Positions 40,492 through 49,021 of a stretch of 64,000 nt of DNA are shown here, one piece after another. Made by a program: the position numbers and the translations under genes. The DNA is from Nostoc sp. MG11 (GTDB lineage Bacteria; Cyanobacteriota; Cyanobacteriia; Cyanobacteriales; Nostocaceae), in NCBI RefSeq assembly GCF_014904695.1, contig NZ_JACXXN010000003.1, forward strand, positions 124,001-188,000, given 5' to 3'. The notes under the pieces are model-generated. The model searched no databases, was not told the origin of the DNA, and saw only the letters and a program-made list of their open reading frames with translations. The stretch's first letter is position 1. Each line of letters starts with the position of its first letter.

Positions 40492-41064
40492 ATGTTTTCC
40501 TCTAAATTTCCCGAAGAAAATGACCACGCTCATGCGGGTTCAATCACTTTAACTGACGAAAGAGGGCGATCGCTCGAATGTTATATTGAGCATTCCCTCG
40601 AAGTGGATGGGCAAGAATACGTTTTGCTTCTGCCTGTAGACTCACCTGTAGAAATTTTTGCTTGGCAAGGTGAGGAAGAGGAAGAAGAAGCCCTTCTAGT
40701 AGAAGATGATGCCATCATTGAGCAAATTTTTGACACAGCCCAAGCTGTACTATCTGAGCAAAACCTGATACTTAAGAACACAGCCTACGCTCTGACGGTT
40801 GCAGGTGATTTGCCTCCAGTTGAAGAATCAGAACTCTTTACCTTAGAAATCGAAGATGAAGGGGAAGATTTAGAGCCAGAGCAATTACAGCTACTATCTA
40901 GCTTCTATTATGAAGACCAAGAGTATGCAATTTATACGCCACTTGACCCACTACTGTTTTTTGCACGGATATCAAAAACAGGTCAACCCGAATTACTTTC
41001 TCCAGAAGAGTTTCGCCAAGTGCAACCACTGTTAGAAGAACATCTTTTTAATGAAGTCGAATAA
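40492..41064 (+). CDS. DUF3727 domain protein
   Basis: ATG at 40492 gives MFSSKFPEENDHAHAG, matching the usual start of this family; an upstream TTG at 40417 would add 25 unusual residues. The about 190-aa acidic protein shows SITLTDERGRSLECYIEHSL, EYVLLLPVDSPVEIFAW, a run of Glu, then FYYEDQEYAIYTPLDPLLFFAR and PEEFRQVQPLLEEHLFNEVE. DUF3727 proteins are restricted to cyanobacteria and plastid-bearing organisms as far as I know, with unknown function. It follows ruvX on the same strand with a 141-bp gap. Confidence 0.85.
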   Translation: MFSSKFPEENDHAHAGSITLTDERGRSLECYIEHSLEVDGQEYVLLLPVDSPVEIFAWQGEEEEEEALLVEDDAIIEQIFDTAQAVLSEQNLILKNTAYALTVAGDLPPVEESELFTLEIEDEGEDLEPEQLQLLSSFYYEDQEYAIYTPLDPLLFFARISKTGQPELLSPEEFRQVQPLLEEHLFNEVE

Positions 41065-41441
41065 GATGATAAATCCCCGAAGTTCAGATGCCTGCCTTGA
41101 AAAGTTTGGAGCGCCGGACACCGGCGCTCCAACAGGCTGCACCAACGGCGGTACTCCTTTCCTACGAGACGCTCCGCCAACGGAGAACCTGTAGGGTAGC
41201 TCTCGCTCCGACTTCTCTCAAAATTAAAAATGAAAATGCAACATTTTTAAATTTTTAATTGGGAATTTCTAATTATATATGAATAGACCACAGTAGGGTG
41301 GGCATTACAATGCTCACCCTATAAACTCATTGGTACTAGCATAGTATTGAAATAAAAGTTAAATAGTACCAACTAAAGTACTCAGAATGTGTTCTTCTGA
41401 AGATAGCAATCTTATTTGCATTTTAAGCTTGACTGTTGACT
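41065..41441. other. Intergenic with palindromic repeats
   Basis: It contains a perfect GC-rich hairpin at 41108-41130, a degenerate relative of the 9727/47481 palindrome around 41150-41215, and a second inverted repeat at 41294-41321 (TAGGGTGGGCATT paired with AATGCTCACCCTA). No gene seen. Confidence 0.6.
41108..41130. repeat. Perfect GC-rich hairpin
   Basis: GGAGCGCCGG-ACA-CCGGCGCTCC forms a 10-bp stem with a 3-nt loop. No T-run follows, so a REP-like repeat or factor-dependent stabiliser is likelier than a classical terminator. Confidence 0.65.
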
Positions 41442-41981
41442 ATGACCTGGAACAATCTCTTACAGCCTGACTTGATATTAGAAGGTTCGATATTGAACCT
41501 GACGCCAGATATTATCCAACGATATGGATTGAAAGGGCTGGTGTTAGATGTGGATGAAACTTTAGTACCCATGAGAGTAGGGGTAGCGTCAGCAGAACTA
41601 CAAACTTGGGTGGAGCAAATTCGTGCTTGTGCTTCACTGTGCTTGGTGAGCAACAACCTGAGTGAAGCGCGGATTGGTAGAATTGCCCGCTCTCTCAACT
41701 TACCTTACTACTTGGGTGCAGCCAAACCCTCTCGACGCAAAATCAGAGCCGCACTTAAGTCCATGAATTTACCAGTACATCAAGTAGGGATGGTAGGCGA
41801 TCGCTTATTTACTGATGTCATCGCAGGTAATCGTCTAGGAATGTTTACCATTCTAGTCGAACCGATTGTTCATCCAGATGCCGCTCTCCGCTCTCATCCA
41901 ATACGTAACTTTGAAGTCTGGATATCAGAAATCTTAGGAGCCTCTATTACCCCCAAAAAAACAAAGATTCGCAAACCTTGA
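41442..41981 (+). CDS. YqeG family HAD-IIIA phosphatase
   Basis: ATG at 41442 (MTWNNLLQPDLIL) is chosen over a TTG 6 bp upstream. The about 179-aa protein has HAD motif I LVLDVDETLVP (DxDxT nucleophile and acid), motif II CLVSNN, motif III AAKPSRRKI (Lys) and motif IV VGDRLFTDVIAGNRLGM. This is the YqeG/PGP-like architecture. Yeast Gep4 and plant PGPP1 relatives dephosphorylate phosphatidylglycerophosphate, so a role in phosphatidylglycerol synthesis is plausible for this photosynthetic organism; that is inferred from relatives. It stands alone. Confidence 0.9.
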   Translation: MTWNNLLQPDLILEGSILNLTPDIIQRYGLKGLVLDVDETLVPMRVGVASAELQTWVEQIRACASLCLVSNNLSEARIGRIARSLNLPYYLGAAKPSRRKIRAALKSMNLPVHQVGMVGDRLFTDVIAGNRLGMFTILVEPIVHPDAALRSHPIRNFEVWISEILGASITPKKTKIRKP

Positions 41982-42235
41982 CAAATCGTCAGGAAAGTAA
42001 ATCTAAAGAAATAATTAAGGAATCTCACTAGAGTCAAAAAATCGGGGATCATAAGTATTAATAACATAGGGTCAGCCAAAAAAGACCCTAACTGATACCA
42101 AATAAATATAAACCCGTAGAGCGTCAGCCTTCACTTATAGAGGGACTGGCGCTTTACAATTTAGTCCATAGTCAAAAGTCAAATTAATTTTGACCCTTGT
42201 ACAGACGCAATAAATCGCGTCTCTACTCTTAACCA

Positions 42236-43345
42236 ATGACCAAAACGATTGTTGTCAAAATCGGCACTTCTAGCCTGACTCAACCAAAAACAGGACAACT
42301 AGCGCTTTCTACGATCGCAACTTTAGCGGAAACACTTTGCTATTTGAGACGCCAAGGCCATCGGGTGATTTTGGTTTCCTCTGGCGCTGTGGGCGTGGGT
42401 TGTGCGCGGTTGGGCTTAACCGAACGCCCCAAAGCGATCGCCCTAAAACAGGCAGTAGCAGCAGTTGGGCAAGGTAGATTAATCCGCGTATACGACGATT
42501 TATTTACTACCCTACAACAGCCAATTGCCCAAGTATTGCTCACACGCAGCGACTTAGTACAGCGTAGCCGCTATCTTAACGCCTACAACACCTTTCAAGA
42601 ACTGCTGGGATTGGGAGTGATTCCCATAGTCAACGAAAACGACACCGTAGCAGTAGAGGAACTGAAATTTGGCGACAATGACACCCTTTCGGCATTAGTT
42701 GCCAGCATAGTAGAAGCAGATTGGCTATTTTTACTCACCGATGTAGATAGGCTATATTCAGCCGATCCTCGTTCTGTACCCGATGCCCAGCCGATCGCCT
42801 TAGTTAGTAATATGAAAGAACTGGGAGAATTGCAGATACAAACAGGCTCCCCAGGCTCTCAATGGGGTACTGGTGGTATGGTGACAAAAATTTCTGCTGC
42901 GAGGATTGCCATTGCTGCGGGAGTGCGTACGGTAATTACTGAAGGGCGATTTCCTCGGAATATCGAAAAAATCTTAAATGGTGAACCCCTTGGTACACAC
43001 TTTGAACCGCAACCTGAACCCACTTCTGCACGTAAACGCTGGATAGCTTATGGTCTTGTACCTGCTGGTAAATTGTATTTAGATGCAGGTGCGATCGCGG
43101 CAATTTCTCTAGCCGGAAAATCTTTATTAGCCGCTGGAATTAAGGCAGTAGAAGGAGAGTTTGATACACAAGATGCTGTGCAATTGTGTGATCCTAACGG
43201 TCAAGAAATTGCCAGAGGACTTGTGAACTACAGCAGCGATGAACTGCAAAAAATTAGCGGGCGTCATTCACGGGAAATTCCCACAATTTTGGGCTATGTC
43301 GGTGCAGAAACCGTAATTCATCGGGATAATTTGGTTCTGATTTAG
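42236..43345 (+). CDS. proB: Glutamate 5-kinase
   Basis: This 369-aa protein catalyses ATP-dependent phosphorylation of L-glutamate, the first step of proline synthesis. The amino-acid-kinase domain (1-255) shows [54 protein letters not shown] and [17 protein letters not shown] domain fills residues about 275-369 ([35 protein letters not shown]). The length is normal. No proA lies adjacent. Feedback inhibition by proline is typical of the family. Confidence 0.97.
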   Translation: MTKTIVVKIGTSSLTQPKTGQLALSTIATLAETLCYLRRQGHRVILVSSGAVGVGCARLGLTERPKAIALKQAVAAVGQGRLIRVYDDLFTTLQQPIAQVLLTRSDLVQRSRYLNAYNTFQELLGLGVIPIVNENDTVAVEELKFGDNDTLSALVASIVEADWLFLLTDVDRLYSADPRSVPDAQPIALVSNMKELGELQIQTGSPGSQWGTGGMVTKISAARIAIAAGVRTVITEGRFPRNIEKILNGEPLGTHFEPQPEPTSARKRWIAYGLVPAGKLYLDAGAIAAISLAGKSLLAAGIKAVEGEFDTQDAVQLCDPNGQEIARGLVNYSSDELQKISGRHSREIPTILGYVGAETVIHRDNLVLI

Positions 43346-43387
43346 CATAGAGATAAGACTACTAACAACTGAGAAGAGATAAATATT

Positions 43388-43974
43388 ATGACTCAAGCGT
43401 TAGAAAATGCTGTTGGTTTCCCAGAAGAACAACGCTTCTTTCGACGTGGGTTGAGTTGGGAAAAGTTTAAAGCGATTCAAGCTAGCTTTGAAAATGTGCC
43501 AGGGGTGCGGCTATTTTATTGTGAAGGAGTCTTAGAAATAGCGAGTATTGGTAAACCTCTGAGGCGATTAAGTGTTTAATTGGTCTGCTTCTAGGGCAGT
43601 ATTTCTTAGAACAGGGTATTGAATTTTTTCCCAGTGGAAGTTTTACCCAGGAGATTCCCAGCATAGTAGAGTATCAAGCAGACTTATCTTATTGCTTGGG
43701 TAACGACAAAGCTATACCAGACCTCTGTATTGAAGTAGTGATTACTAGCGGTAGTCCCATAAAGCTACAGAAGTACAAATTAATGCAAGTCCCGGAAGTT
43801 TGGTTCTGGGAAGATGGGACATTTGAGGTTTACTGCTTACGAGAACAAGAATATGAGAAACTTTTTAAAAGTGAGTTCCTACCAGAATTAGATTTATCTT
43901 TGCTCAATCGTTGTCTTTTTTTGTCGTCTGCCTTGGAAGCGGTTAGAGAATTTCGCCAAGGTATTCAACAGTAA
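43388..43974 (+). pseudogene. Uma2 family endonuclease gene broken by a frameshift
   Basis: The 5' part (43388-43579, 63 codons) encodes LSWEKFKAIQASFENVPGVRLFYCEGVLEIAS, the usual Uma2/DUF820 start, then reads into a stop. In another frame from about 43560 the rest of the family is intact: IKCLIGLLLGQYFLEQGIEF, PDLCIEVVITSGSPIKLQKY, VPEVWFWEDGTFEVY and a normal end at 43974. The break lies near GGTAAACCTCTGAGGCG (about 43549-43566). The PD-(D/E)XK-like active-site strand (DLCIEV, EVWFW) is preserved. Uma2 genes are abundant in cyanobacteria, often as decayed copies. It lies 43 bp after proB. Confidence 0.8.
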
Positions 43975-44048
43975 TAGTAGGTTGAAACGATTAGTAACTT
44001 TTTAATCTCACAAAATTTTTAACCCGTAATTAAATGAAAGTCTCACCT

Positions 44049-45482
44049 TTACTGCACTAATACAAAATCGTAGCCAGTACTAGAAGAACAAGACTTATTT
44101 GACTCACAAGGCTCAACTTTGACTAAAAAGACCCCACCTTGGCGATCGCCTGATGGCGAAAACTGAATTTTTCCTGTTGCTCCCGTAGCTGAAAAATTAG
44201 GATTAGACAAAACCTTTTGCAAACTTTGGCGGGTACTGCCCTCTTCTAAGCCAGCGATAATTACTTGAAGTGCATCATAAGCCGTAGCAGTTCGTGGACT
44301 TACTTGTCCACCCCAAAGTTTAACAGCTTTATTAGCAAAAGAATTACCTCCTCTGGCATTACTATTAGCATCATGATGCCAAGATACAGGCAATACCATT
44401 CCTTTGACATCTCCTTGCCCAAACTTTAAAACTTTTTCACCATACATCAGTTGGGAACCAAAAAGTGCTAGTTTGCCTTGACTTTCTCGTGCAACATCGA
44501 GAGCGGAGTCAATTTTGTCTGGTCTAGGCATTAATAGTAGAGCTTCTGCACCATCTGCGATCGCTTTATTCACAAAATCGCTGGCTCTAAAATTTGGGGC
44601 GCTTAAATTACACTCTATATCAGTGACTTTTCCCCCTGCTTTAGTAATCAAATCAGCGTATTGTTTTTTAATTTCCTGACTTCTTTCTTGTTGTGTCGAA
44701 GCTTGGCAAATAGCAACATTTGTTCTCCGTTCTTTTTTGACAATATACTCAGCAAGAGCTTGAGTGAAATTGTCACGATTTGGACTTGCATAAAACACGT
44801 GTCTTGCTTGTCCAGGCTGTGTTTGATTTTCTCCAAGTTGCGTCATTGGACTTGTAAGAGAAATCCTAACCAAACCACGCTCGTTATAAATCTTTTCGTT
44901 GCGACTAAACCCTATTACTGCCACAAGGCTAGAGTCTTTAACAAATTCATTATCTAACTCTTGAAGCTTTTCAATATTATCAACATTAGCTATCTGAAGT
45001 TGCAACGGTACACCATTAATTCCACCGTTATTATTAACCTCATCTTGAGCTTGGGCAACTCCGCGCAAAAGCTCTTTTGCCTCGTTCAAAGTGCGACCAA
45101 TTGGTGCAATTATGGCAACTTTTAGCGCTGGTGATTTACCAATTTTGGCATTATTTAAATAAATTAACGTTTCTGGATCATTACGATTTATTTGTAGGGA
45201 TGATTGAAATTTCGTGACAGCAGTGGCAAAATCATTAGATGCAAAAGCTTGAACTCCAGTTTCTTTATCGGCAGTTTTATCCGCCGTTACCAAAATTTTC
45301 CCACCCAAACTCATCCATTCAGGAAGAGATGAACTTGGCTCTAAAGATGAGAGCGGCATTGAATTTGATGAAGGTGTGAGATTAGAAGAAAATTTACCTA
45401 TTAACCATAAAATAGCTGCTACCATGACTCCCGCCAGTCCTAAAGAAATTAGTAGCCGAATATTTTCTTTCTTATTAGTCAT
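44049..45482 (-). CDS. Membrane-anchored ABC-type ligand-binding (branched-chain amino acid receptor-like) protein
   Basis: This 477-aa protein has one N-terminal membrane helix (LLISLGLAGVMVAAILWLIG) and a short TPR-like helix pair (about 80-112; ASNDFATAVTKFQSSLQINR). A type-I periplasmic-binding fold follows, like LivJ or receptor-family ligand-binding domains (AIIAPIGRTLNEAKELLRGV, NNNGGINGVPLQLQIANVDN, VAVIGFSRNE, ATAYDALQVIIAGLEEG). A ribosome-binding GAGG lies 9 bp before ATG. No ABC permease or ATPase is adjacent. Instead it is 51 bp downstream of a Ser/Thr kinase gene on the same strand, so it may act as the kinase's extracytoplasmic sensor; that pairing is inference. Confidence 0.75.
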   Translation of the reverse strand: MTNKKENIRLLISLGLAGVMVAAILWLIGKFSSNLTPSSNSMPLSSLEPSSSLPEWMSLGGKILVTADKTADKETGVQAFASNDFATAVTKFQSSLQINRNDPETLIYLNNAKIGKSPALKVAIIAPIGRTLNEAKELLRGVAQAQDEVNNNGGINGVPLQLQIANVDNIEKLQELDNEFVKDSSLVAVIGFSRNEKIYNERGLVRISLTSPMTQLGENQTQPGQARHVFYASPNRDNFTQALAEYIVKKERRTNVAICQASTQQERSQEIKKQYADLITKAGGKVTDIECNLSAPNFRASDFVNKAIADGAEALLLMPRPDKIDSALDVARESQGKLALFGSQLMYGEKVLKFGQGDVKGMVLPVSWHHDANSNARGGNSFANKAVKLWGGQVSPRTATAYDALQVIIAGLEEGSTRQSLQKVLSNPNFSATGATGKIQFSPSGDRQGGVFLVKVEPCESNKSCSSSTGYDFVLVQ

Positions 45483-45533
45483 AAATAATTACCTCAATTA
45501 ATAAAAAAGCATTAATTAAATTTATTTAAATAA

Positions 45534-46904
45534 TCAAAAATATTGAGAGATAAATTTGTTCATTATTTGAGAAATCCCCAGAATCATAAATGCCAACAAG
45601 CCAGCCAAAATAACTAGTAATGCTACAACTATTAGCCCATTTATGCCTGATTGGATTGGATTAATGATTTTTAAACTTTGGAATATAAATGCAATGAATA
45701 TATTTGTAATTATAGCAATCACAAATAAATAAACTTTTTCAAAAAGCGAGCGAGATTGAGAAAAGATTAAGCAACCTAAAATTAGTAGCCATAATCCAGA
45801 GCTAATCCAGATAGTTCCGACAAAACTTAGAATAGCGATCGCTAAAAATGAACTACCTGAACTTGCGATTACTGCCCCTGGTAAGAATTTCCAAGTGGAG
45901 AATTGCGGTATATATTTAGTTGGTTGTTCTGTAATTTCTGAGTGTGGTGGTAATGGGTTAGGAGACGAGATTACTGTGTGAGGTATTATAAACTGTGGCG
46001 CTGGCAGAGAATTCAAATCTTGTAATACTGCCTTTGCTGACTGATAACGCTGTTCATAGTTTTCTTGTAGCAATTTATCAATAATTAGCCCTAATTCCTG
46101 ACTTAGTGGCTGCGTCAAATACTGTCGCCAACGAGAAGCCCAACTATAGCCCTGTTTTAGCCAAAGTTGTGAGGGAGAAATATTAGTCAACAGATAAAAG
46201 CAAGTTATTCCCAAACTGTAAATATCACTAGCAGGATAAGCTTCACCTAGCTGAATTTGCTCAATTGCTGCATAACCCAAAGAACCAATGATTGTTCCTG
46301 GTGTAGAGTTTACTGTTTCCGTCTTTTGTTTTGAAACACCAAAATCAATTAGCACTAACTTGCCATCATTTTGACGGCGAATGATATTTTCTGGCTTAAT
46401 ATCTCGGTGAATCACTTGCTGTTGATGTATTGCTCCCAGGACAGGTAACAAACCACTTAATATCTCTCGAATTTTTACTTCATCAAATATTCCCTGCTGG
46501 TTTAATTCCTGCAACAAATTTTGTCCTTCGATAAACTCCTGTACTAAATATAGGAAGTCACCTTCTTTAAAGTAAGCATACAGCGTGGGAATTTGATCAT
46601 GTTTCCCTAGCTCTTGCAGACGTTTTGCTTCTCGCTCAAACAACTCAGTCGCCTTTTTCTGTGCATCACTGCCGCGACCGCCATAAAATTGATCTCGTAC
46701 TAACTGCTTGACAACGCATTCTTCATTAAGCTTGTCTATATCCTCTGCAATGTATGTGCGAGCAAATCCCCCTCGTCCAAGCAGTTTAATAATTCGGTAA
46801 CGATTTCGTAATAACGATACCAATTTTATCCCGCAGCTGAGGCAGAAGTTTGCTTCATCAGGATTTTGAGGATTCGCACATTCGGGATTTAGGCAGCAGA
46901 TCAT
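45534..46904 (-). CDS. Zinc-ribbon Ser/Thr protein kinase with C-terminal membrane segments
   Basis: This 456-aa protein starts with a four-Cys zinc ribbon (CCLNPEC and FCLSCG), a cyanobacterial kinase hallmark. The Hanks-type kinase domain (about 33-285) has LGRGGFARTYIAED (G-loop), CVVKQL (Lys), VIHRDIKPENII (catalytic Asp), LVLIDFGVSKQK (DFG) and GSLGYAAIEQ (activation segment). After a proline-rich linker come about four hydrophobic segments (FLAIAILSFVGTIWISSG, LWLLILGCLIF, VYLFVIAIITNIFIAFIF, LIVVALLVILAGLLAFMILG). It should sit in the membrane with the kinase in the cytosol. It is upstream of, and likely co-transcribed with, the ligand-binding protein gene. Confidence 0.9.
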   Translation of the reverse strand: MICCLNPECANPQNPDEANFCLSCGIKLVSLLRNRYRIIKLLGRGGFARTYIAEDIDKLNEECVVKQLVRDQFYGGRGSDAQKKATELFEREAKRLQELGKHDQIPTLYAYFKEGDFLYLVQEFIEGQNLLQELNQQGIFDEVKIREILSGLLPVLGAIHQQQVIHRDIKPENIIRRQNDGKLVLIDFGVSKQKTETVNSTPGTIIGSLGYAAIEQIQLGEAYPASDIYSLGITCFYLLTNISPSQLWLKQGYSWASRWRQYLTQPLSQELGLIIDKLLQENYEQRYQSAKAVLQDLNSLPAPQFIIPHTVISSPNPLPPHSEITEQPTKYIPQFSTWKFLPGAVIASSGSSFLAIAILSFVGTIWISSGLWLLILGCLIFSQSRSLFEKVYLFVIAIITNIFIAFIFQSLKIINPIQSGINGLIVVALLVILAGLLAFMILGISQIMNKFISQYF

Positions 46905-47135
46905 ATAACTATCGCTGTCATTTATTAATTGTTAAAATATAACTCAAATTTAATGTGAAGTTTTATTTTCATAAAGACTGTTAATATCATGCTATTTTTA
47001 CAATGATTTTGATGTGGCAAAGAGTGAGGCGATCGCTTGATTTTACATGATGTGATCATGTCATGATTCAAAGGCGATCGCTTTGAGCAATGAAATCTTT
47101 CATATATTCACCAAATGGTTTGAATAATATTTTTT

Positions 47136-48164
47136 TCATATAGAAGTAAGCGCCACCGCCCCCCATAATGGTGCATCATCACCCAGAACCGCCGGGACAA
47201 TTTCAAAATCAACTTCTGGTAAAGCTATCTCCAGCGCCACTCGTTGTAACACTTGCCAAAAATCGTCTCCCGCCTTCGTTACACCACCTCCCAACACAAA
47301 GCGTTGCGGATTCATCAAGTTCGCCACATTGCCAATACCCACACCCAACGCCCAAGCAGCCTTGTGCAAAACTTCCTTAGCCAAATCATCCCCAGCCGCC
47401 GCCGCCTCACTCACCAGCTGTCCCGTCAGCAACTTTAAATCATCCCCCACCAAACCCCTCAAAATCTCTCCTCCTTGGCGTCCTTCTCTTCGAAACGCTT
47501 CGCGTTGGCGGAGCCTCTCGCAGAGAAGGCGACTTGGCGGTACTCTCCGGGAAGCCGCTGACGCGTCTACGTTTTCCAAAATTTCCCTAGCATTTTGCGC
47601 CATATAGGGCCCCGACGCCAACCGTTCCACACATCCCCGCTTACCACACAAACATACTGGCCCAGCAGGATCTACAACTATGTGTCCAATTTCACCAGCC
47701 ATTCCACCTGCACCCCGCCAAGGTTTACCGTTGAGTATCCAACCACCACCCACACCTGTGCTGACTGTGATGTAAAACAGGCTATCGTATCCTTCTCCTG
47801 CACCAAAGCGATGTTCTCCTAAAGCAGCCACATTAGCATCGTTATCTACACCAACCGGAACACCAAATTCATCCTCCAACAAGTGTTTGAGAGGAATATT
47901 TTCCCATCCGGGGACATGATGAGATAGTCGCACCGTTCCCGTGGAAGCATCTACTGGCCCCCCAAAGCTGACACCAATAGCAGCTGGTTTTGTTCCTTGC
48001 AGCAGAGAATAAATAAGCGATCGCATAATTTCCAAATCAGTACTAGCATCTGCTTTTGCTGGCGACAAACGGCGTTCATAACGCAACCACTCTCTAGAAC
48101 CGACATTCACCATCGCTGCTGCTAGTTTAGTTCCACCAAAATCGAGGGCTAAAATTAATGTCAT
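47136..48164 (-). CDS. ROK family sugar kinase (glucokinase-like) with in-frame repeat insertion
   Basis: This 342-aa protein has the ROK features: LILALDFGGTKLAAAMV (ATP site), PAAIGVSFGGPVDASTG, VGVDNDANVAALGEHRFGAG, GEIGHIVVDPAGPVCLCGKR and GCVERLASG (zinc-binding CxCGxxGCxE). It probably phosphorylates glucose or a related hexose. About 30 residues (roughly 197-228; VPPSRLLCERLRQREAFRRE) are encoded by a dispersed palindromic repeat at about 47481-47571 that keeps the reading frame. Removing it would join LENVD to GEILRGLVGDD, the normal family continuity. Downstream motifs (LMNPQRFVLGGGV) are intact. Whether the enlarged loop is tolerated is unknown. Confidence 0.88.
   Translation of the reverse strand: MTLILALDFGGTKLAAAMVNVGSREWLRYERRLSPAKADASTDLEIMRSLIYSLLQGTKPAAIGVSFGGPVDASTGTVRLSHHVPGWENIPLKHLLEDEFGVPVGVDNDANVAALGEHRFGAGEGYDSLFYITVSTGVGGGWILNGKPWRGAGGMAGEIGHIVVDPAGPVCLCGKRGCVERLASGPYMAQNAREILENVDASAASRRVPPSRLLCERLRQREAFRREGRQGGEILRGLVGDDLKLLTGQLVSEAAAAGDDLAKEVLHKAAWALGVGIGNVANLMNPQRFVLGGGVTKAGDDFWQVLQRVALEIALPEVDFEIVPAVLGDDAPLWGAVALTSI
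47481..47571. repeat. Palindromic dispersed repeat inside the ROK gene
   Basis: CCTTCTCTTCGAAACGCTT and the mirrored CTCGCAGAGAAGG flank a GCGTTGGCGGAGC core. Positions 47501-47531 are identical to 9745-9775 in the MITE-like element near the YcaO gene. Length is about 90 nt, a multiple of three within my reading; the exact edges are uncertain. Confidence 0.65.
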
Positions 48165-48270
48165 AGTCTTTTAGGTTACTCCCATAGCATCCGTGGGTTT
48201 CTTTCTCAAGAAAGATGTTTGGATTCAAAATAAATTCAACACTATAGAAAACTATATTATTTAGCAACTC

Positions 48271-48507
48271 ATGGCTTCCGAACAACCAAATCCACCCATT
48301 GATTTATCTCACGCTAAAGAACCTCCCCGCTCTCTTAATCTTGAACACGAAGCGGCTCCCATCGAAACAGAGGAAATCAACGGACAGACAGATCAAAATT
48401 CCCTTACTGATGATTTGAATCGTCCAGAGGAAGGCACAGAAAATCTTGGAGAACGTCAAATGCTTATTGCTAACGTTCCAGGTGCAAGCAGTTTTCAATC
48501 TGAATGA
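48271..48507 (+). CDS. Small acidic hypothetical protein
   Basis: This 78-aa acidic, hydrophilic protein is rich in Pro, Glu and Asn (MASEQPNPPIDLSHAKEPPR at the start) and looks disordered. No domain or signal peptide is recognised. It is divergent from the ROK kinase gene, about 100 bp away. Evidence for coding is only its open frame and ATG, so it may be spurious. Confidence 0.35.
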   Translation: MASEQPNPPIDLSHAKEPPRSLNLEHEAAPIETEEINGQTDQNSLTDDLNRPEEGTENLGERQMLIANVPGASSFQSE

Positions 48508-48569
48508 TAAACATTACTGACTTACTCAACCAGAGCAAACACATCTTATTTTTTAATGCTGATAAAAAT

Positions 48570-48591
48570 GAGACGTTACATGTAACGTCTC
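48570..48591. repeat. Perfect 22-bp palindrome, AGAGACGTT family
   Basis: GAGACGTTACA is followed by its exact reverse complement; the core is identical to the palindrome at 21566-21589. Confidence 0.7.
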
Positions 48592-48714
48592 TACATGTGA
48601 TTCATGAAAATACCAACTGCTGTATGTATAATTTATAAAATTTTCAGAGTCGAAGAAATCCAGCATTTAAATAGTGTTTGCTCTGCCTGCTATGAAATAT
48701 AGAAACCTAAAACA

Positions 48715-48987
48715 ATGGCTAAAATAATAGATTTCAACTTCCATACTACTGATGTACAGTTATTTATGGATGAAATAACTCCGGTGCAAATGGAAACTAT
48801 ATCAGGAGGATATTGCCAGTCTTGCAGTACTTATTCTGAAATTTATGTCAGGACTTTTAGAAAAGGCATAAATAAGGTAAAAAAAACCGTTGAGGGTACT
48901 GGTTCTACCAAAGACAAGAACATTAACAGCATAGATAATTCAAAAAGAACTTACATAAATGGATTGCTGGTTGAGAAAAAATCCTAA
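48715..48987 (+). CDS. Double-glycine leader peptide, putative orphan RiPP/bacteriocin-like precursor
   Basis: This 90-aa peptide has a leader-like N-terminus ending in a double-glycine cleavage motif: FMDEITPVQMETISGG with G31-G32, matching the L..E.(L/M)..I.GG pattern cut by C39 peptidase-containing ABC exporters. The putative core (33-90) starts YCQSCSTYSEIYV, with C34 and C37 as a CxxC pair, then becomes Lys/Asn/Ser-rich. No exporter, LanM, radical SAM or other maturation gene is beside it. Modification and export would need genes elsewhere. The motif is clear; product class is inference. Confidence 0.55.
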   Translation: MAKIIDFNFHTTDVQLFMDEITPVQMETISGGYCQSCSTYSEIYVRTFRKGINKVKKTVEGTGSTKDKNINSIDNSKRTYINGLLVEKKS

Positions 48988-49021
48988 TAGTTAAAAACAA
49001 AGTTAAGATGCGATCGCTTGA

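Noticed and set aside
42067-42090. TAGGGTC/GACCCTA hairpin after the YqeG-type gene
   Set aside because: The stem is short, the loop A-rich and no T-run follows, so it is not convincing as a terminator.
47168-47822. Several overlapping plus-strand frames in the ROK gene region
   Set aside because: They are shadows of the minus-strand ROK kinase, whose motifs are unambiguous.
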